A stretch of DNA of 64,000 nt from Sphingomonas sp. Its GTDB lineage: Bacteria; Pseudomonadota; Alphaproteobacteria; Sphingomonadales; Sphingomonadaceae. A model generated the notes under the pieces. The model worked only from the letters and a program-made list of their open reading frames with translations. It was not told the origin of the DNA and made no database searches. Made by a program: the position numbers and the translations under genes. Position 1 is the first letter of the stretch; each line of letters starts with the position of its first letter. The stretch is from NCBI RefSeq assembly GCF_017304615.1, contig NZ_JAFKLZ010000001.1, forward strand, positions 744,001 to 808,000. Reading direction: 5' to 3'. This document shows positions 7,996 to 16,402 of the stretch, piece by piece.

Positions 7996-8943
7996 ATGTC
8001 GGAAGGCCGTCCTCAACTGAACCAAGACCCGCGTCTTCGGGCGATGATTATGCCCATCTTCCGCTTCGATCCTAACTCGCCATCGGACCGGCCATTCGGT
8101 CTGGGAACGGCATTCCGGATCGATCCGTGGGGAAACTGCGCGACCGCCTTCCACGTAATCGAGGAGATGCTGAAGCTCTACAAAGGCAAGGTTATCTTAC
8201 GCGATGACGTGCGGTTCGCGGCCCTCGAGATCGAAGGCATCCTCTACGGCGCGCCTCCGGTTCCGAAGGATGCTTGGCGCCCCCTCTCTGGTTTCTATGC
8301 CGAGGCGGGCGCTACCCAACCGGCGCTGCTGCACGAGAAGCCCGAGATCAAGAACTTGACGGAGATCGCATGCCTGACCATCGGCCGATCGCACCGCAGG
8401 ACGCCGATGCCCTATATGCCGGTGGCGCTGACGTCGGAGCCGCCCGGAGTGGGGGACGTCGTCACGGGCTACGGCTTCGCAGGTTTGGACGTAGCGAAGG
8501 ACGGCAAGGGCGAGGACCGGCCGATGACCCAGTATCTCTACGAGAGCGCGGGGAAGGTGATCGAGGTCACTCCTGCCGACCTGCAGTCGACCATGCCGTG
8601 GCCGCGCTTCCGGGTGTCCGCCGAATGGCCGAGCGGTATGAGCGGCGGTCCGGTCGTCAATGCGGCGGGCAACGTGATCGGAGTCATATCGCGCGGTTGG
8701 ACCGGCGAGGCGGATTCGACGGCCACACACTTCGCGGGATGGGATGTCAGCCGGCGGACCTTCGCCTCGCTCGATCCTTTCGCACCGAGGCGGTTCCGTG
8801 CGTTCGCCGCCATTGATGGCGATGGCAACGTCAGGTTCGCGGGACAGGACGTTGACGAGGCGAAAGCGTTCGCGGCCAAGGCAGGTCTCACGGTCCGAGC
8901 AGTGTCCTTCAGTCCTGACACAGGCGAATGGCTCTCGATTTGA
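7996..8943 (+). CDS. Trypsin-like serine protease family protein
   Basis: A 315-residue protein with the trypsin-fold landmarks GLGTAFRID followed by CATAFHVIE (putative catalytic His about 53) and SGMSGGPVVN (putative nucleophile Ser about 217). The strand that usually carries the catalytic Asp (DIALL) reads TEIACL here, so Glu may replace Asp or the triad may be incomplete. There is no signal peptide, so it is probably cytoplasmic, unlike housekeeping Deg proteases, and it lacks a PDZ domain. It is divergent from imuA across a LexA box. An in-frame ATG at 7888 is an alternative start. Proteases of this kind occur in defence islands, but a role here is only inference. Confidence 0.72.
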   Translation: MSEGRPQLNQDPRLRAMIMPIFRFDPNSPSDRPFGLGTAFRIDPWGNCATAFHVIEEMLKLYKGKVILRDDVRFAALEIEGILYGAPPVPKDAWRPLSGFYAEAGATQPALLHEKPEIKNLTEIACLTIGRSHRRTPMPYMPVALTSEPPGVGDVVTGYGFAGLDVAKDGKGEDRPMTQYLYESAGKVIEVTPADLQSTMPWPRFRVSAEWPSGMSGGPVVNAAGNVIGVISRGWTGEADSTATHFAGWDVSRRTFASLDPFAPRRFRAFAAIDGDGNVRFAGQDVDEAKAFAAKAGLTVRAVSFSPDTGEWLSI

Positions 8944-9019
8944 CGCAACGCCGTTCGCGTCGCGCAGCCCGCTGGTCGAGGATCGAAACAGAGCCGGAAG
9001 GGAGTTTGCTGCGCGCCAT

Positions 9020-10897
9020 TTACGTAGCCGCTCGTGTCGGTTGGCGAGCACACTTCGCTCGCTGGGTTTGCTGGATGAAGAGCTCAGCAGCCGGGCGATC
9101 GAAGCCGGTGCCTTTTCGCGGCAGTCCCGCGCGCGCTGCGGCCGACAGGGCGGCCATCGACGACAGGCCGGTGCGAAGCGCCAATTCGGTCAACTGCATC
9201 GCGCGGCGCACGGTCTCTTCGACCGCCGCGACCGGCACCTGACCGACGTGGCCGTCCGAATTCGGCCACTGGTCGAGAACGATCGCGGCATTTCGCGAGT
9301 AGAGGTTCAGCTCGAGCCGGACGTCGACCTTCGACATCTTCGGAGAATATGCGAACGTCGTCTGCGGTTCGGTCAGCCCCTCGATCTGAGGGAGATCCTG
9401 GCGGCGGATGCGCAGGCGGCCGGCGATGCCGCGACCGGTATCCGCGACGGTCGCGGCGATCTCGCCCATCGCCATTGCTTCGAGCAGCGGTCCCCACGGC
9501 TTCAGTCTTCCGCCGGCCGCAAGCAGGCCGACGGGCACGGTGACGGTGTCGGCCGCGTGGCATTTGGGCAGAGCGGTCAGCCGGCCGATGAACGCATCCA
9601 GCGACCGCGCGCCGACGAGACCCTCGGGTCGGGTGACGGCGATGATGGCATCGAGATGATGCTCGAGCGTTCCCGACGCGATCAGCTGCTCGACGCCGCG
9701 CCGAGGTATCCCCAGCCGGCTGGCGGCCTCCTCGATCGGAACGCCGTCACCGGTGGCGTCGGCGGTGCGGCGGACGGCATCGGCGCAGAGTAACGGGACC
9801 GGGTTTCCGTTCCAGAGCGCGAACAGCGCGGGTATTTCGCCGGCCCGGCGAAGGTCGGCCAGCACGCCGGTGCGCCGACCGATGGCGCGAGCTGCTTCGG
9901 TGATGCCGATTCCCCTTTCGTGGATGCGCGCGTCGACCAGGTCGGTGTCGATGTCGTTCCTGAAGCGGCTGATGAGAGCCTTCACCGCCGGCCTTTCCAC
10001 CGTCGACGTCGCGCTGCGCAGGAAGCGCATCGTCGCGCCGCGATTGCCATCGGCGTATCGGCCGACCCGTCGGGCGACGCGTTCCGAGATCATGCGCTCG
10101 AAGCCGTTTGGCCAGTCGGAGAGCATGGGCCACGCGTCTGCGAGTGCGGCCGTCCACGCAGCCGGGTCGCTCGTCCACGACGGTGATTTGGACGACCTGA
10201 TGTCCGGCGAGGCGGCGCAGGCGATGCGGATAGCGAGCGCAACGGCGCCTCCCGGTCCCAGATCCCTGACCTCCTCGGGCAGCGTTGCCATTGCCGCCGC
10301 GCGCCGTCCGGCATCCCAGTGGAGGAGACTGGAGATGGATGCGAGGTTCGGTCGATGGCGTTCGGGCACGAGCGGGGCCGGTGGGGACGTCAGGGAGCGC
10401 GCGCACTCGTCGCACCTGTCCACGCCCATCGTGCGGGTCCAGCGCTGTCGTGCCTGGCAGTCCGGATGGGGGCACGCCTCCGCCAGCATCTCCCAGGTCT
10501 CGCCGCAGAAGGGGAGGATCCGGAGCTGCCACATCGCGCGGTGATGCCTAGAGGTGGCGTAGCCCGTCGGCGAGAAGCGGCGTGCGCGTATCTCGAGCCA
10601 TCTGGCGTCGACCTCCACGCCGAAGAAGAGGCGCCGGTGGGCATCGGTCTGCGGATACGTGCGGCCGGCCAGGTCCTGGGGATCCGCGCCGAGGCAGTCT
10701 GCGACGACCGCGACCTCGTCGCTGCGCCGCAGCGTCATCGTGGGGAAGCAGTGTGCCGACGCGCCGGCCAGCGACGTCACGTCCAGAAGGCGGTCGAGAT
10801 GGGCGCCGGCGACACGCTCGGCGACGTATCCGTCGAGATGCTCGCCGGGCAGGGGGTCTCGGCCCGGTGGGAGGCGCCAAGGCGCATGGATCGTCAT
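9020..10897 (-). CDS. tniQ: TniQ/TnsD family target-selection protein
   Basis: A 625-residue protein starting at ATG 10897, which overlaps the tnsC stop by 4 bp. The N-terminal half has the TniQ layout: an opening PLPGEHLDGYVAERV, then a zinc ribbon with Cys about 142, 147, 162 and 165 (CPHPDC and CDEC). The long C-terminal half has several helix-turn-helix-like stretches (GITEAARAIGRRTGVLADL, and IEEAASRLGIPRRGVEQLI). TniQ/TnsD proteins bind the attachment site and recruit TnsC. The length is nearer TnsD than the short TniQ of Tn5053 or CAST elements, which fits recognition of a fixed target such as the adjacent tRNA-Cys. Confidence 0.85.
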   Translation of the reverse strand: MTIHAPWRLPPGRDPLPGEHLDGYVAERVAGAHLDRLLDVTSLAGASAHCFPTMTLRRSDEVAVVADCLGADPQDLAGRTYPQTDAHRRLFFGVEVDARWLEIRARRFSPTGYATSRHHRAMWQLRILPFCGETWEMLAEACPHPDCQARQRWTRTMGVDRCDECARSLTSPPAPLVPERHRPNLASISSLLHWDAGRRAAAMATLPEEVRDLGPGGAVALAIRIACAASPDIRSSKSPSWTSDPAAWTAALADAWPMLSDWPNGFERMISERVARRVGRYADGNRGATMRFLRSATSTVERPAVKALISRFRNDIDTDLVDARIHERGIGITEAARAIGRRTGVLADLRRAGEIPALFALWNGNPVPLLCADAVRRTADATGDGVPIEEAASRLGIPRRGVEQLIASGTLEHHLDAIIAVTRPEGLVGARSLDAFIGRLTALPKCHAADTVTVPVGLLAAGGRLKPWGPLLEAMAMGEIAATVADTGRGIAGRLRIRRQDLPQIEGLTEPQTTFAYSPKMSKVDVRLELNLYSRNAAIVLDQWPNSDGHVGQVPVAAVEETVRRAMQLTELALRTGLSSMAALSAAARAGLPRKGTGFDRPAAELFIQQTQRAKCARQPTRAAT

Positions 10898-11862
10898 GCG
10901 GCGAACGGATTGACCGAGATGAAGCGGTTCTCGATCGCGTAGCCATCGGTCGCGTATTCGAGGTCGACCCTCTCGATCCGGTCGCTGCCGCGACCGACCG
11001 CCTCGACGAGCGCCTCCCGGATGATCGAGCACAGTTCGCGGATCGACCCGCGCGAGGCCAGCCACAGCTTCTCCGCCGTGCTGCGGCGAGCGAGGCCCGA
11101 GATGTTCGGCAGGATGTCGGCGTCGACGATCGCGGCATCGAGCGCATCGAGGAATTCGAGGTAGATGGCGCGGTCCACCTCCTCGTCGGCCCAGTCGATG
11201 GGGTCCATCTTGATCGGTGCGCCGAGGCGCTGGCGGAGACCGGGTGCCATCTTGAGCGCGGTCCGGGCGTCCTCGCTCCCCACGAACGCCACGGGACACA
11301 CGCCGGCGTCCATCACGTGCTGGCGGATCGCTGTGGCGATCGATCCTGCGACCGTGTGGCGCCGCGCCGCGCGGTTGAATTCGTCGAACACCAGGAGCTG
11401 GACACCATGGCGGCGCAACGCTTCGGTCGCGCGGATCCACCGGACACCCTCCCTGCCGGCCGTCGCCTTCGGCTCTCCAAGGCTGGCCAGGATGGCCGTG
11501 GGGACCGAATCGGTCGTGCCGGCGGTGTCGATCTCGACGAGCAGGACGGGGCACTGTCCGGGCATTGGACCGGAGCTTTCGTCGACGAAGTCCCTCAGCA
11601 GCTCGAGCATCACGGTCTTGCCGGCGCCGAAGGGCGCCACGAGGTAGGCGCCGCGCTTCGGCTGCCCGGGATTGTGCAGCCCGGTCCGGCGGATCAGGTC
11701 GAGGGCGCTGATCGCGGCGTCCTGCCGTTCGTAGCGGACGCGGATGCCGTCGAAGCGACCGATCGCCTCCGCCACGCGCTCGTTGTGCGCGGAGGGCTTG
11801 TGCTCGGGCGATCCGGTGATCGCGCGCGGCGCGGATTCTTCCATCGGGGAACTCCTATTCAT
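10894..11862 (-). CDS. tnsC: TnsC/TniB-like AAA+ ATPase
   Basis: A 322-residue AAA+ protein. Walker A is APFGAGKT at about residues 76-83 and Walker B is LLVFDEFNR with D160 and E161; an arginine-rich sensor region follows (QRLGAPIKMDPIDWAD). TnsC-type ATPases form filaments on target DNA, link TniQ/TnsD to the transposase and give target immunity. The start overlaps the tnsB end by 8 bp and the stop overlaps the tniQ start by 4 bp, so translation is probably coupled. Confidence 0.87.
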   Translation of the reverse strand: MNRSSPMEESAPRAITGSPEHKPSAHNERVAEAIGRFDGIRVRYERQDAAISALDLIRRTGLHNPGQPKRGAYLVAPFGAGKTVMLELLRDFVDESSGPMPGQCPVLLVEIDTAGTTDSVPTAILASLGEPKATAGREGVRWIRATEALRRHGVQLLVFDEFNRAARRHTVAGSIATAIRQHVMDAGVCPVAFVGSEDARTALKMAPGLRQRLGAPIKMDPIDWADEEVDRAIYLEFLDALDAAIVDADILPNISGLARRSTAEKLWLASRGSIRELCSIIREALVEAVGRGSDRIERVDLEYATDGYAIENRFISVNPFAA

Positions 11863-14014
11863 ACTGGGGATGGCGCCGGCGCGACCGACCGACCGGGCGG
11901 GGGGCGGGGGCGTCGTCGTCGTCGTCGTCGACGGCGGGTCGGGGGCGGCCGCCCCACGGCTTGCGTGGCGCGAGGATCTCGGTGTCCAGGGCGGTGAGCG
12001 ACTGCAGCTGGGCGGGGATGAAGTCGGCCATCGCTGCGGACTCGGCGGTGCTCGTGTCGAGGTGCTCGATGGGCCCGGTCAGCGCGCGGATGCGCGGAAT
12101 CTCATACAGCTTGGCGACGGCGGCGCGCGCGCGGGCGCTGGCATTCGGGTCGAGCGCCTTCACGAACTCGACGAGACGGTTGCGCGTCGCGCGCAGCGTG
12201 GCGGGGTCGATATACGCCTCGCCATCCGCCTTCATCTGGGCCAGCACCTGCTTGTGGACGGCGAGCGGCATGCCCTCGCAGTATTCCGGATCGCTTGCAC
12301 GCAGTTCGACATACTGGCGCGTTTTGACGTTCCAGACCCAGATCGATCCGATGTTCAGCGGATCGTACTTAACCTTCACCGTGGCCGTCTGCTTGCCGGC
12401 GCGGCGTCGCCGACCTTCGAGCGGGAGGAGATCGCCGAGTAGCTCCTGAACGGCGCGCGCACCTTGATAGCGCATTCCCCAGAGTTCGATGCCGCTGTTC
12501 GTCAGGGTGGCGGCTGGAATGACGGGCATCGATTCGATGCAGAACGCCCGCAGGTTGGGCGGATTGACAAGGCCATGCTGGCCAGCGAGCTCCTCCCAGA
12601 GCAGGGCGGGGGGACGCTTGCCCTCGAGCCGGTTGGGCCTGATGTTCAGATGGGCGATGGCATGGCGGGTGACCGCCTCTACCTCGTCGATGACGTGGAA
12701 CGCCTCGGCCTCGCCGTTGTAGTCGCGGCGGCGGGACTCCGCGATCGGGATGGCGCGGCCGCGCAGCCTCCAGCAGACGTAGCGGTTGAGGGTGCCGAGC
12801 TTGCGTTCGCCCTTCGCCTTGTGGCGGGGATGGTTCTTCTTGACCCAGCGGATGCTCGTCCCGATGCCCTTCGCCGCGCTCTCGAAGGAGAGGCTGCGGA
12901 GTTCGGGGCCGTTGTCGACGATGGCCAGTCTGATCGTGCCACGCATCGACCGCAAGGCCGGGAACTGCTCCGCGAGATCGGCCGGGGGCTTCTTCGGCTT
13001 CGCCACTTCGAGGAGCAGCTTGCTGATCGTCCAGGTGCTTGGCTCGTGGAAGGAGATCAGGTGGCCGACGATCGCGCCCGTGGCGACGTCGACGGCAAGG
13101 CTGAGCCAAGGGCGGCCGAACACCATCCGGCGCTCGGGGTCGACGCAGTAGACGTCCATCTCGGTGTGATCGATGATGACCTTCTGCATCGCGAAGCGGG
13201 CGGTGAGAGCCTTTCCGCCGCCCTCATAGTCCTGGTAGGCGGCCGCTTCGCCGATCCTTTCCGCCTCGGTCGCGCGCTGCTTGAGCCTGATGCAGTGGCG
13301 GTAGATCGTCCAGTAGGACTGGACGGGATGGGGGACGTCGGGTTTGGGGTAGAGGTCGCTTCGGCCCTCGTTGATCGCGTTCATTTCGGCTTCGTAGCCG
13401 TCGTGGACGGCATAGTAGGGCATGTCCTTGGCGAAGTGGAGGAGGACGTGCTTGGCGCGCACCTCCGCCGCGACGTCGGATACGTTGGGCGCGAGCCGCA
13501 TGCGGCCCTGCATCGCCACCATGTGACGTGGAAGCCTGGAGTGTACATGTCCACGGGTGCGCCGCCACTTGCGGACGGTCTCGCCCTTGGGGCGCGGGCC
13601 GACGTCGGCCTCGTGCTTCGCGGTCCACTTGGCGCTCAGGAAGATGTCGATGGCCTTGGCGCCGTTCGGAACGCCCGCCGCGTCGCACATCGTGCATGCG
13701 GCGAGCCGGACCTTCGCGACGGGATCGAGATCCTTGAGGTCGTCGTAGCACCACTCGGACGCGTTGCGAACGGCATCGGTCTTGTCGGTGCTGGCAGGGG
13801 GGAGGATCTCGACCGCCTCGGCTTCGAGGAGATCCTCGAAGTCGTCGTCGGTCGGCATGCCGACCGTCCCGTCCCGCCGCTTCATCACGAAGGGCGCGGA
13901 CCGGTTGGGATCGAGGAAGTTGAGGAAGTTCGCCGCGTAGCCCTGCCAGACGTGGCCGACGCCGTGAATGAGCACGAGCGCGCCCGGCGGGAATACGTTG
14001 CGGGGCCTGCTCAA
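11855..14014 (-). CDS. tnsB: TnsB-like DDE transposase (Mu/Tn7 type)
   Basis: A 719-residue protein; the TTG at 14014 overlaps the stop of sORF2. The RNase H fold core has IDHTEMD (first Asp about 282), AIVDNGPE (second Asp about 367) and GERKLGTLNR (Glu about 403), a D-35-E spacing that looks complete. A Mu-type beta-barrel domain follows (NIGSIWVWN about 555-565), then a C-terminal tail with a run of six aspartates encoded by a GTC repeat near 11,911-11,931. TnsB binds the transposon ends, cuts the 3' strands and joins them to the target; the tail usually contacts TnsC. Confidence 0.9.
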   Translation of the reverse strand: MSRPRNVFPPGALVLIHGVGHVWQGYAANFLNFLDPNRSAPFVMKRRDGTVGMPTDDDFEDLLEAEAVEILPPASTDKTDAVRNASEWCYDDLKDLDPVAKVRLAACTMCDAAGVPNGAKAIDIFLSAKWTAKHEADVGPRPKGETVRKWRRTRGHVHSRLPRHMVAMQGRMRLAPNVSDVAAEVRAKHVLLHFAKDMPYYAVHDGYEAEMNAINEGRSDLYPKPDVPHPVQSYWTIYRHCIRLKQRATEAERIGEAAAYQDYEGGGKALTARFAMQKVIIDHTEMDVYCVDPERRMVFGRPWLSLAVDVATGAIVGHLISFHEPSTWTISKLLLEVAKPKKPPADLAEQFPALRSMRGTIRLAIVDNGPELRSLSFESAAKGIGTSIRWVKKNHPRHKAKGERKLGTLNRYVCWRLRGRAIPIAESRRRDYNGEAEAFHVIDEVEAVTRHAIAHLNIRPNRLEGKRPPALLWEELAGQHGLVNPPNLRAFCIESMPVIPAATLTNSGIELWGMRYQGARAVQELLGDLLPLEGRRRRAGKQTATVKVKYDPLNIGSIWVWNVKTRQYVELRASDPEYCEGMPLAVHKQVLAQMKADGEAYIDPATLRATRNRLVEFVKALDPNASARARAAVAKLYEIPRIRALTGPIEHLDTSTAESAAMADFIPAQLQSLTALDTEILAPRKPWGGRPRPAVDDDDDDAPAPRPVGRSRRRHPQYE

Positions 14015-14166
14015 CGGACGTGACCGACGTGATGGCCGACGACGGCGCCGGTGATGCAGTCGATGGCGAAGGTGACGGTTGGGCGGCTGTCGTCCTCCGG
14101 CGCGCGGCGTTCCTGCTTGCGCGTCGACGTCCGGACCGTCGCCTTGGGTGTCTTGCGGTGGGTCAT
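14011..14166 (-). CDS. sORF2, 51-residue protein with a TnsB-like beta-hairpin motif
   Basis: A small ORF in the 155 bp between tnsA and tnsB, with a good ribosome site (AGGA about 8 bp upstream of ATG 14166) and its stop overlapping the TTG start of tnsB. The first 30 residues are basic and polar. Residues 34-45, AIDCITGAVVGH, match 8 of 12 positions of the second RNase H strand of TnsB itself (AVDVATGAIVGH, about 307-318). No catalytic residues are present. It could be a translational coupler, a fragment left by gene remodelling, or a small regulator that mimics part of the transposase. Confidence 0.5.
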   Translation of the reverse strand: MTHRKTPKATVRTSTRKQERRAPEDDSRPTVTFAIDCITGAVVGHHVGHVR

Positions 14167-14168
14167 CT

Positions 14169-15032
14169 TCAGGTCCTCTTGCTGATGGTCACAGGGGTGT
14201 CGTCGTTCAGCCACGCGCGAAGGTCGAAGGTCACGCGGTGGCGGACGACGAGGGCATGGATGACGGCCTTGCCGTAGACCGGCCTGTCGGGTTCGAGGCA
14301 GGCGGCGAGGCATCCGTATGCGATCGTGCCGTTCGTCTTCGCGAGCCTCTCGATGCAGGCGAGGTGCCTGAGCGTCGGCTCGACGAACTGATGCATGGCG
14401 ACGAGCTCGCAGTTCCTGCTGTGATGGCGGTTGGCGAAGATCTGGTCGCGCATGACCACCTCGGTCTCGAGGCCCTCTCGGCGGAAGCATTCGAACGCGA
14501 TCGCGAGATGCTGGCGGTATTTGGGATTCGCCAGATCGCGTTCGCTCCGCTTGATCTCGATCGCGCGGCGGACGCCGCTGCGGAACGTGACGAGCGCGTC
14601 GGCCGTGTAGGTGAACTTGCGGCCGTCGGCCGGGATGTTGACGACCACGCGCGGCGTCTCGGTCACCACGAAGGCCACCTCGGGGTCGCTCTCGCACCGG
14701 GTGACGAACGCCTCCGCAGCCTCGCCTTCGCAATGGAGCGTGCGCTTGGCGCGGAACGACTGGATCTGGGCGCATTCGCTGCCTCTCGCGCCGGCGAACG
14801 TGCGGATGCTGCCGCCGTCCTTGGCCAGCATGACGGTGGCGACGATCGGACTCGCGGGCGATGCGAACGCACCGATGCCTTCGCCGATCCGGTGGGACGA
14901 CAGTTCGTATGCATCGCTCAGCGGTCCCGGCTGGAACGGTGCGAGGTCCACGCCGACCTTCTCCCTGGCGGGAACGGTGCGCGGATCGAAGGTCTCGACG
15001 TCCCAGCTGCGGGCGAGGGGTTCGAAATACAT
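14169..15032 (-). CDS. tnsA: TnsA-like endonuclease
   Basis: A 287-residue protein placed as in Tn7, upstream of tnsB. The core FTYTADALVTF then VRRAIEIKRS gives the D145, E159, K161 set of a PD-(D/E)xK nuclease, as in TnsA, which cleaves the 5' strands so that the element moves by cut-and-paste. The C-terminal half has a winged-helix-like character. The start overlaps the sORF1 stop by one base (TGATG), and the stop is 2 bp from sORF2. Confidence 0.82.
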   Translation of the reverse strand: MYFEPLARSWDVETFDPRTVPAREKVGVDLAPFQPGPLSDAYELSSHRIGEGIGAFASPASPIVATVMLAKDGGSIRTFAGARGSECAQIQSFRAKRTLHCEGEAAEAFVTRCESDPEVAFVVTETPRVVVNIPADGRKFTYTADALVTFRSGVRRAIEIKRSERDLANPKYRQHLAIAFECFRREGLETEVVMRDQIFANRHHSRNCELVAMHQFVEPTLRHLACIERLAKTNGTIAYGCLAACLEPDRPVYGKAVIHALVVRHRVTFDLRAWLNDDTPVTISKRT

Positions 15033-15229
15033 CAGTCGTCACCCCGGGCGGTGTCGCGACCGGACGTTGGATCGACGACTGCCCCCGCGATCGTCCCGTA
15101 GGTGATCGCGACGTCGGCGCCGCCATCGCGGCGGCGGCCGACCAGCCTGCCGTCGCATATCGCGATGCGGCAGCGGTCGCCGCCGATCTCTAGCGGCATG
15201 CCAGGGTTCAGGTTGAGGTGTTGCGTCAT
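15032..15229 (-). CDS. sORF1, 65-residue first gene of the tns operon
   Basis: A small ORF with a strong ribosome site (AAAGGA) before ATG 15229. It overlaps the tnsA start by one base. Its opening LNPGMPLEIGGDRCRI resembles the N-terminus of TnsB here (VFPPGALVLIHGVGHV), and its middle VAITYGTIAGAVVD recalls the beta-hairpin motif of sORF2. These likenesses are weak and by eye only. As first gene of the operon, next to the palindrome at 15,241-15,266, it could be a regulator. Confidence 0.5.
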   Translation of the reverse strand: MTQHLNLNPGMPLEIGGDRCRIAICDGRLVGRRRDGGADVAITYGTIAGAVVDPTSGRDTARGDD

Positions 15230-15240
15230 GGAGGGCGTCC

Positions 15241-15266
15241 TTTCACCAACCTGATATGTGGTGAAA
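15241..15266. promoter_or_regulatory. Inverted repeat in the divergent promoter of the tns operon
   Basis: TTTCACCA-N10-TGGTGAAA is a perfect 8-bp-arm inverted repeat 12 bp upstream of sORF1, in the 118 bp shared with the divergent gene at 15,348. A second, smaller palindrome (AACCA-N6-TGGTT) is at 15,290-15,305, and a TATATT box near 15,313 could be the -10 of the rightward gene. The repeat is probably an operator for a dimeric repressor. Confidence 0.6.
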
Positions 15267-15347
15267 TCGACCTCCGCCGCAAGCTCTTTAACCATCTTTG
15301 TGGTTGGTAGGGTATATTTTTAGGATTCCGGGTGGTAGCGGTCAGGG

Positions 15348-16400
15348 ATGGACGCGGATGTTCAGGACGACCCGGGCGATCTGATCCGCCGCAACTTGTT
15401 CGGCGGCGACGAGGAGCGCGAGATGGCGGCGTTCGGAGCGCTCTCTCCTCAGCGCAGGGTCCGCGTGCTCGACCGGCTCCGCGCCATAGACGGATACGAG
15501 CGCGCAGGGCGGACGATGGCGGCGGCGGCGGACTGCGCGGCCTCGGTCGGGATGTCCACCGGCGGCTTCCTGAATCTGCGCACGCGGGCGGTGAAGCACG
15601 GGCCCGTCACCGGCATGGCTCCGTATCAGCGGCGCCAGCAGCGCCCGTCCGCCAGCCGGGACGGGCTGCCCGCCATTGCCGAGAACGTGATCAGGCGGAT
15701 GTTGGCGGCCGACCCCGCCGCCCGGACGTCTGCCATCGTCGCGGCGGTCGAGGACCGGATGGCCCGGTCCGGCAGGGGCGCCATCCCGACCACCACGGTC
15801 CAGCGCCGGATCGAGGCCGTCAGGGGCAGGCGGCCGCGCTTCCTGGCCGTGGGGCGGCGGGTTTCCGTCGTCCAGCTCCGCTGCCGGACCGAACTGCTGG
15901 GCGACGAGTGGCTGACGATCGTCTACGACGAGGACTGGTCGATCGTGTTCGGCAACGCGAACGACGCCGACCCGGAAGCCAGCCTGGAGCAGGCGCTGAC
16001 CAGCGCCGTGGCGGGGATAGGCGATCTCGCTGCCGCCGGCGTGCCGATTTCGGCCCGCGTTGAGCGTGTCGCCGTCCGGGTCGCCCCGGCGATGTCCGAA
16101 TGGGTCGGCCGATGGGAGCGCGAAGCGGGCAGGATGCGTCCGGACGTCGAGTTTCGTGGGGAGTACGGGAGCGGGGCGGCGTCGGTCCCGGTCCTGGGGT
16201 CCGTGGCTGTCGGCGGCGTCGTCGGACTGGACCCGTTCGCCTTGAGGCGTCTGGTCCGGGAATGGAATGCGGGCCTATTGGACCGCGCGCATCCGCGCGC
16301 GCGCACGGGGGTCGACGACGGGTCGGCGCTGCGCACTGCGCTCGACACGCTGAGGCTGCGCTTCGGCTCGGGGTCGGCGACGCAGGCCGTCCCGGCCTGA
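15348..16400 (+). CDS. Transposase-like protein without DDE triad (paralogue A)
   Basis: A 350-residue protein divergent from the tns operon. Residues about 30-110 resemble the N-terminal helical DNA-binding part of Mu/TnsB-type transposases (LSPQRRVRVLDRL, then SVGMSTGGFLNLRTR). A second helical region follows (about 110-170), ending TTVQRRIEAVRGRRP. From about 175 the pattern of an RNase H fold can be followed (VSVVQLRC, EWLTIVYDEDWSIVFGNA), but the catalytic acidic residues are absent. The layout matches the convergent gene at 16,403-17,329. I infer a domesticated transposase relative, perhaps a DNA-binding regulator or accessory factor. The function is unknown. Confidence 0.6.
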   Translation: MDADVQDDPGDLIRRNLFGGDEEREMAAFGALSPQRRVRVLDRLRAIDGYERAGRTMAAAADCAASVGMSTGGFLNLRTRAVKHGPVTGMAPYQRRQQRPSASRDGLPAIAENVIRRMLAADPAARTSAIVAAVEDRMARSGRGAIPTTTVQRRIEAVRGRRPRFLAVGRRVSVVQLRCRTELLGDEWLTIVYDEDWSIVFGNANDADPEASLEQALTSAVAGIGDLAAAGVPISARVERVAVRVAPAMSEWVGRWEREAGRMRPDVEFRGEYGSGAASVPVLGSVAVGGVVGLDPFALRRLVREWNAGLLDRAHPRARTGVDDGSALRTALDTLRLRFGSGSATQAVPA

Positions 16401-16402
16401 CG

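Noticed and set aside
7998-8030. TGTCGGAAGGCCGTCC as a possible left transposon end
   Set aside because: It lies inside the protease coding region right after its start codon and lacks the 22-bp phased units seen at the right end, so it is probably chance.
14011-15126. A 371-codon minus-strand frame spanning tnsA
   Set aside because: Most of it is an arginine/proline-rich shadow of tnsA; only its last 51 codons, with their own ribosome site, look real (sORF2).
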